A stretch of 28,262 nucleotides of DNA from DATGIQ01 sp035295665. GTDB taxonomy: Bacteria; Planctomycetota; Planctomycetia; Gemmatales; Gemmataceae. The DNA lies in contig DATGIQ010000040.1 of NCBI GenBank assembly GCA_035295665.1, positions 1 through 28,262 of the forward strand. The letters run 5' to 3'. A program made the translations under genes and the position numbers. This document shows positions 23,341 through 28,262 of the stretch, one piece after another (within the stretch, counting starts at the first letter, position 1; the number at the start of each line of letters is the position of its first letter). Under the pieces are notes generated by a model. The model was not told where the DNA came from. It searched no databases and worked only from the letters and a program-made list of their open reading frames with translations.

Positions 23341-24618
23341 ATGGCCTGTACGTGTGTCGTCGGCCTGCAATGGGGCGACGAGGCCAAAGGTAAAATCGTC
23401 GATCTGCTGACCCCCCAGCACGACATCGTCGTTCGCTACAACGGTGGTGCCAACGCCGGCCATACCGTCGTTACCAATGGCCAAACGTATAAACTGTCAT
23501 TATTGCCCACCGGCGTGCTACGGCCCGAGCTGCAATCGGTTATTGCCAACGGGGTCGTCGTCTTTCCCCCACGCTTCCTCGAAGAAGTCGACAATCTGCG
23601 AGCTGCGGGGATCTCCGTCGGCGCGAACCTCCACGTCAGTGACCATGCTCATGTCATCTTCCCCTATCACCTGGAAGAGGAACGCCTGAGCGAAGCGGGG
23701 TCCGGCCAAGCCATCGGCACGACCGGCCGCGGCATTGGACCGTGTTACCAAGATAAAGTGGGGCGGATCTGTGGCGTGCGTCTGGGTGAGCTGCTCCATC
23801 CCCAGCATCTGCGCGAGCGCTTGCGGCTAATTGTCGCCCGCAAGAATCGAATCCTCCGCGCCCTGTCCGCCGAGGCTCAAACTTTTGACGCAGAGCCGCT
23901 CTGCGATCAGTACCTGGAATATGCCGAACGAATGCGCCCGTTCATCACGGACACGACACGCCTCCTCCACCAAGCGTTGCTAGCTGGTAAAGGGATCTTG
24001 TTCGAGGCGGCTCAGGGCAGCTTGCTGGACGTGGACCACGGCACCTATCCGTACGTGACGAGCTCCAACAGTTCGCCCGCCGGCGTCTGGAGTGGTTCCG
24101 CCGTGCCGGCACGGCGACTGGAGCGCATCGTCGGCGTGATCAAGGCGTACACCACCCGTGTGGGACGCGGTCCCTTTCCGACGGAGCTGAACGATGGCAT
24201 CGGCGAACGCATCCGCCGCACAGGCCGGGAATATGGTACCGTGACCGGACGGCCGCGGCGATGTGGCTGGTTCGATACGGTCGCCGCCCGGTATTCCGCC
24301 ACACTGGCCGGGGCGGATGAGTTGGCGCTGATGCTTCTGGACGTCCTCAGTGAAGTGGACGAGATCTCCATTTGCACGGCCTATGAGATCGAAGGACAGC
24401 GTCTGGACTATTTCCCGAGCGATGCGTTTGTGTTGCAAGAATGCCGGCCCATCTACGAGACGCTGCCGGGCTGGCGCACCGAGATTTCCAAAGCACGCCG
24501 CTTGGCCGATCTCCCGGCGGCGGCGCGGCGGTATGTCGAGCGCTTGAGCCAATTGCTCGGACTTCCGATTTCGATCATTTCGGTCGGACCGGATCGGGAA
24601 CAGACAATCATTTGTTGA
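23341..24618 (+). CDS. purA: Adenylosuccinate synthetase
   Basis: Cytoplasmic enzyme that joins IMP and aspartate using GTP, the first committed step from IMP to AMP. The 425-residue length is standard. Signatures are GLQWGDEAKGKIVD (8-21, catalytic Asp13), NGGANAGHTV (catalytic His41), GTTGRGIGPCYQDK (126-139), GTYPYVTSSNS and TRVGRGPFPTE for IMP, and GRPRRCGWFD for nucleotide binding. The ATG at 23341 has AGGT seven bases upstream; an in-frame GTG at 23332 is too close to that site. Its leader carries a promoter and an early terminator, so purine-dependent control is plausible but unproven. The stop codon touches a 112-bp palindrome that separates it from uppS. Confidence 0.97.
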   Translation: MACTCVVGLQWGDEAKGKIVDLLTPQHDIVVRYNGGANAGHTVVTNGQTYKLSLLPTGVLRPELQSVIANGVVVFPPRFLEEVDNLRAAGISVGANLHVSDHAHVIFPYHLEEERLSEAGSGQAIGTTGRGIGPCYQDKVGRICGVRLGELLHPQHLRERLRLIVARKNRILRALSAEAQTFDAEPLCDQYLEYAERMRPFITDTTRLLHQALLAGKGILFEAAQGSLLDVDHGTYPYVTSSNSSPAGVWSGSAVPARRLERIVGVIKAYTTRVGRGPFPTELNDGIGERIRRTGREYGTVTGRPRRCGWFDTVAARYSATLAGADELALMLLDVLSEVDEISICTAYEIEGQRLDYFPSDAFVLQECRPIYETLPGWRTEISKARRLADLPAAARRYVERLSQLLGLPISIISVGPDREQTIIC

Positions 24619-24728
24619 GAAGAAATTGAAAATTCGAAATTATCAATCGAACATTGACGATCGTTGCCGCGATGCAATGGAAGCATCGCTACCATTCGTC
24701 GGCCAATTTTCAATTTTCAATGCTTCTC
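24617..24728. repeat. 112-bp imperfect palindrome between purA and uppS
   Basis: The spacer folds back on itself. GAGAAG (24617-24622) pairs with CTTCTC (24723-24728). The ATTGAAAATT-rich left part matches the AATTTTCAAT-rich right part, and the centre is a perfect GCGATGC (24669-24675) / GCATCGC (24683-24689) hairpin with a seven-base loop. It is AT-rich at the ends, unlike its GC-rich surroundings, which suggests an inserted element. It overlaps the purA stop codon on the left and the ATG at 24720 on the right. Confidence 0.75.
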
Positions 24729-24758
24729 ACTCTCCCAGGTGCAGCGGAGGGGCATCCG

Positions 24759-25529
<771 letters not shown>

Positions 25530-25533
25530 TCCC

Positions 25534-26409
25534 ATGCTGGCGACACGACTGTGGATGGGGGCGATCTTGATCGGCCTCACGGTCGGAGGAGTGGGGCTGG
25601 ATCAATGGTTGGCGCCCTGGTATCCCTTCCTGTTCGTACTCGTGCTCTTGCTAACCCTGATGAGCTGCCATGAATTGCTCCAGCTGTTGGGGACCACGCA
25701 CCGCCCATCCGCTGGGTTGTGCTTTGCTGCGGTGGCGGGTCTGGTGATCGCCAATTGGCTGCCCACGGTGGGTGCGGAATTATTCCCTGGCCTGATCGGG
25801 AATCAAGATCCGTGGCTCTGGGTCGGCGGCGCTTTCGCGGTGGTCGTCCTGGCTGCGTTTGTGGTGGAAATGGCCGCGTTTCAGGTGCCGGGAGAATCGG
25901 TGGTGCGCATTTCGCTGATCGTCTGGATAGCGGCTTACCTGGGGCTCTTGCCTAGTTTTTTCGTGCAGCTCCGCTGGTTGCCGGATTGGGAAATGAGCTC
26001 CCACAATCACCGAGCGACCGCCGCGCTGATGATGGCCATCTTTGTGCCCAAGTGCGGCGACATCGGTGCCTATTTCACCGGGCGGTTACTGGGCCGTCAT
26101 CGCATGGCACCGACTCTCAGCCCCAAGAAGACCTGGGAAGGGGCCGCCGGCGGCGTGACGGCGTCGGTGCTGGCTGCTGTCGGGCTGGACCGTCTCGGCC
26201 CCGTCGTTCGAGGCGGCTGGCCCTCGGCTGCTCTCCTGGGTGCAGCGCTGGGGATCACGGGCATGGTGGGCGATCTGGCCGAATCGCTGATCAAGCGCGA
26301 CTGCCGGCAGAAGGATGCATCGCAGGCTGTCCCCGGCTTTGGCGGCGTCCTGGACGTGGTCGATTCGATCGTGTTTGCGGCTCCGGTGGCGTATTGGTGG
26401 ATCAAGTAG
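25534..26409 (+). CDS. cdsA: Phosphatidate cytidylyltransferase (CDP-diglyceride synthase)
   Basis: Inner-membrane enzyme that converts phosphatidic acid and CTP to CDP-diacylglycerol, the precursor of all phospholipids. The 291 residues include about seven to eight hydrophobic helices. The family C-terminal signature is visible: SPKKTWEGAAGG near 194-205, then ESLIKRDCRQKDASQAVPGFGGVLDVVDS. In the textbook signature the last part reads PGHGGxLDRxDS; here His is Phe and Arg is Val, a variant I believe is shared by other planctomycetes, though not checkable here. It lies four bases after uppS and 15 bases before phoH, consistent with one transcript. Confidence 0.94.
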   Translation: MLATRLWMGAILIGLTVGGVGLDQWLAPWYPFLFVLVLLLTLMSCHELLQLLGTTHRPSAGLCFAAVAGLVIANWLPTVGAELFPGLIGNQDPWLWVGGAFAVVVLAAFVVEMAAFQVPGESVVRISLIVWIAAYLGLLPSFFVQLRWLPDWEMSSHNHRATAALMMAIFVPKCGDIGAYFTGRLLGRHRMAPTLSPKKTWEGAAGGVTASVLAAVGLDRLGPVVRGGWPSAALLGAALGITGMVGDLAESLIKRDCRQKDASQAVPGFGGVLDVVDSIVFAAPVAYWWIK

Positions 26410-26424
26410 GACGGTGTTGGCACG

Positions 26425-27387
26425 ATGAGCAGCGAGGCCACTCTAACCTTGACCCTGGACAACCGCGATGAGGCGGTCCTTTTGTTCGGTAATCGCGATC
26501 AGAATCTGCGGCTGATCCGGGACGCCCTCGAGGTGCGCTTGATCGCGCGGGGCAACACGATTCAGGTGGAAGGCGCGGATTATCGCGTGGCCGAGGCCGA
26601 TCGTGTCTTCCAACAATTGCGCCAAATGCTGCGCCAGCAAGGCAAGATTACTCCGGAAGACGTGCGCACCGTTCTGGAAGTCGTCCACCAGGGAAGCGAT
26701 GATCTGGGTCAAAAGCCGCTCACCTTCGTCGAGGGCAGCCGCCACGTCCGCCCGCGCACCGATGGACAGGCACGCTATGTCCGTGCCATGCGCGATAGCG
26801 ACCTGACGTTGTGCATCGGCCCGGGTGGTACTGGGAAGACCTATTTGGGAGTGGCTATGGCCGTCAGCCTACTCCGCCAGGGCCAAGTCAAGCGGATTGT
26901 CCTGGTCCGCCCGGCCGTGGAAGCCGGCGAACGCCTCGGCTTTTTGCCGGGCGATTTGGTGGCCAAGGTCAATCCGTATCTGCGTCCGCTCTTCGATGCC
27001 CTGAACGATATGATGGAGCCGGATCAGGTCAAGCGCTACATGGACAACGATATCATCGAGATTGTGCCCCTGGCGTATATGCGGGGCCGCACGCTTAACC
27101 AAGCCGTCATCATCCTCGACGAGGGTCAGAATACGACCATCGCCCAGATGAAGATGTTTCTGACGCGCATGGGTACCGGATCCAAGATCATTGTCACCGG
27201 GGATATTACGCAGGTGGATTTGCCCAAGCAGACACGCAGCGGACTCACCGACGCAGTCCAGCGTCTGCGCGACATCGACCGGATCGCCATTATCTATCTA
27301 GATGAGAGCGACATTGTTCGACACCCCTTGGTTCAACAAGTCGTTCGGGCCTACGAGGATGAAAGGCCCCGCAAGAAAAAGGAGTAG
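26425..27387 (+). CDS. phoH: PhoH-like ATPase
   Basis: A 320-residue cytoplasmic P-loop ATPase with an N-terminal KH-like segment (~1-90), Walker A GPGGTGKT at 132-139, Walker B VIILDEGQN from 228, and the sensor segment KIIVTGDITQVDLP. This is the PhoH-L/YbeZ type, which partners the endonuclease YbeY and an HD-domain membrane protein in RNA processing and ribosome quality control. The next gene is that HD-type membrane protein, matching the common phoH-yqfF-ybeY order; ybeY would be expected just beyond the window. The tail is basic (ERPRKKKE). Confidence 0.96.
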   Translation: MSSEATLTLTLDNRDEAVLLFGNRDQNLRLIRDALEVRLIARGNTIQVEGADYRVAEADRVFQQLRQMLRQQGKITPEDVRTVLEVVHQGSDDLGQKPLTFVEGSRHVRPRTDGQARYVRAMRDSDLTLCIGPGGTGKTYLGVAMAVSLLRQGQVKRIVLVRPAVEAGERLGFLPGDLVAKVNPYLRPLFDALNDMMEPDQVKRYMDNDIIEIVPLAYMRGRTLNQAVIILDEGQNTTIAQMKMFLTRMGTGSKIIVTGDITQVDLPKQTRSGLTDAVQRLRDIDRIAIIYLDESDIVRHPLVQQVVRAYEDERPRKKKE

Positions 27388-27399
27388 GTAACAGCCCGT

Positions 27400-28262
27400 A
27401 TGTTCCATTCCAACAAAAAATCTTCCCGCCTCGGTCAATGGGATGGCCGACGGCGGTCCTCACGCAACGAAGAACCCTTGCTGCTCCGGTTGTGGCAACT
27501 GCCCGTTTTGCTGCGCCTGGCAACCGTTCTGGCCACGATGTTGCTCGTCACCTTCTTGGCGTATCGCGCAGGGCCGCCCATGCCGTACCGGGTCGGAGAA
27601 GTCTACGCAACGGATCTGCGTGTCCGGGCGACCTTCGAAATCATCAATCAACCGAAGACCGACCTCGCACGCGCGGAGGCCATCCTCCAGCAACTGCCCC
27701 CGGATCAGATTGTCAATCCCGCGGCACGGGAACGCGCGCTCTTGGCGGTCCCCCCCGTCGTCGATACCTTCCAGGCAGGGGCGGCCCTGGTGCGCCACGG
27801 ACAGCCCATCACGGAAGCCCAGCTGAACCTGTTGAAGCAAGAGCACCGGGCCTACTTGCGCAGCCTGACGCCCGCCGACCGCGCCCGCCGCGGCCTGGCT
27901 GTGCTGCTCATCATGAGCCAGTTGACGCTGGTGGTGCTCCTCTACGCGGTGCGGTTTCAACCGGCCCTGGCCCAAAGCCTCACCAAGGTCGCTGGCGTCT
28001 GCGCCGGGGTTGTCCTGACCTTGGGCCTTGGCCTGCTGCTGAGCGGTCCCCCCTGGTATGCTGTACTCGTGCCGTTGACGGTGACGGCGATGGTCTTGAC
28101 TATCGCTTACAATCCGCAGTTCGCCCTGCTCATGTCGTTCTGCCTCTCCTTGGCCACGACCGTTGCGCTGGGCAGCAACCTCGAGCGTCTCTTGATCCAG
28201 ATGGGCGGACTGGCAACGGCCGTTTTGCTCTTGCGCAACGTCAGTACGCGGACCCGGCTGGT
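27400..28262 (+). CDS. HD-domain membrane phosphodiesterase, YqfF/PgpH type (partial)
   Basis: The first 287 residues are in the window. A short basic N-terminus leads to a first helix near 32-50 (LPVLLRLATVLATMLLVTFL). The outside domain starts with YRVGEVYATDLRVRATFEII, the typical opening of 7TM-HD extracellular domains, and ends with GAALVRHGQPITEAQLNLLKQEH. Multiple helices follow from about 165. The catalytic HD domain would lie beyond the window; in PgpH this domain degrades cyclic di-AMP. The outside domain is only ~105 residues against more than 200 in well-known members, with VPPVVDTFQAG apparently joining its two ends. The assignment rests on these segments and the place after phoH. 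The ATG is at 27400, with AAGGAG 14 bases upstream inside phoH. Confidence 0.85.
   Translation, partial: MFHSNKKSSRLGQWDGRRRSSRNEEPLLLRLWQLPVLLRLATVLATMLLVTFLAYRAGPPMPYRVGEVYATDLRVRATFEIINQPKTDLARAEAILQQLPPDQIVNPAARERALLAVPPVVDTFQAGAALVRHGQPITEAQLNLLKQEHRAYLRSLTPADRARRGLAVLLIMSQLTLVVLLYAVRFQPALAQSLTKVAGVCAGVVLTLGLGLLLSGPPWYAVLVPLTVTAMVLTIAYNPQFALLMSFCLSLATTVALGSNLERLLIQMGGLATAVLLLRNVSTRTRL

Noticed and set aside
24654..24758. N-terminal extension of uppS from ATG 24654 or 24720
   Set aside because: These codons lie within a palindromic AT-rich element and have no ribosome site; the TTG at 24759 has GGAGG at good spacing and gives the family length.

Overview
The window looks like chromosome from a planctomycete, most likely of the Gemmata/Gemmataceae group. 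Three things point there: the exported protein at 1440-2378 carries the planctomycete LE-x-LEGRLVPA type N-terminal motif, small CPxC zinc-ribbon leaders occur, and there is a GC-rich housekeeping block purA - uppS - cdsA - phoH - HD-domain membrane protein. This assignment is inference from protein style and gene order; no rRNA is present. No CRISPR array, tRNA, prophage or intact insertion sequence was seen.

Layout. (1) 1-6118, mostly minus strand: a compact unit reading CYTH-domain protein, panC and a duplicated ABC anion-type permease. The partner ABC ATPase lies further downstream on the same strand, cut by the window edge. A 1.7 kb plus-strand insertion (a repeat-rich beta-propeller-like exported protein and a decayed gene remnant) separates permease from ATPase. 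(2) 6207-8882, plus strand: a small Rieske ferredoxin, a 28-bp perfect palindrome, a four-helix membrane protein and a Tat-exported beta-lactamase-fold hydrolase. (3) 9020-15105: a MerR/TipA-like regulator with a clear self-operator in a 19-bp-spaced promoter, a small zinc-finger protein, a hybrid histidine kinase, three very small stress-type proteins (two preceded by sigma-54-like promoters) and an HDOD-REC-GGDEF signalling protein. (4) 15389-20607: a MATE exporter, a coiled-coil protein whose zinc-ribbon N-terminus is separated by a frameshift, a histidine phosphatase and a divergent APH-type kinase. (5) 20647-22989: a Rpn/PD-(D/E)XK-like protein with in-frame 12-bp repeats and a C-terminal processing protease. 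(6) 23143-28262: the housekeeping run. purA has a promoter followed almost at once by an intrinsic terminator. A 112-bp imperfect palindrome separates purA from uppS, and uppS-cdsA-phoH-HD protein are tightly packed.

How the parts fit. The right end combines adenine nucleotide synthesis (purA), lipid-carrier and phospholipid precursor synthesis (uppS, cdsA), RNA metabolism (phoH) and probably c-di-AMP turnover (HD protein), a typical growth-linked cluster. The middle is signalling and stress: c-di-GMP synthesis, a hybrid kinase, a drug-sensing MerR protein, a multidrug exporter and small envelope or stress proteins probably driven by sigma-54. The most unusual signals are non-coding: the palindromes at 6562-6631 and 24617-24728, the sigma-54-like pair at 12080 and 12861, the MerR operator at 9834-9850 and the early terminator before purA.
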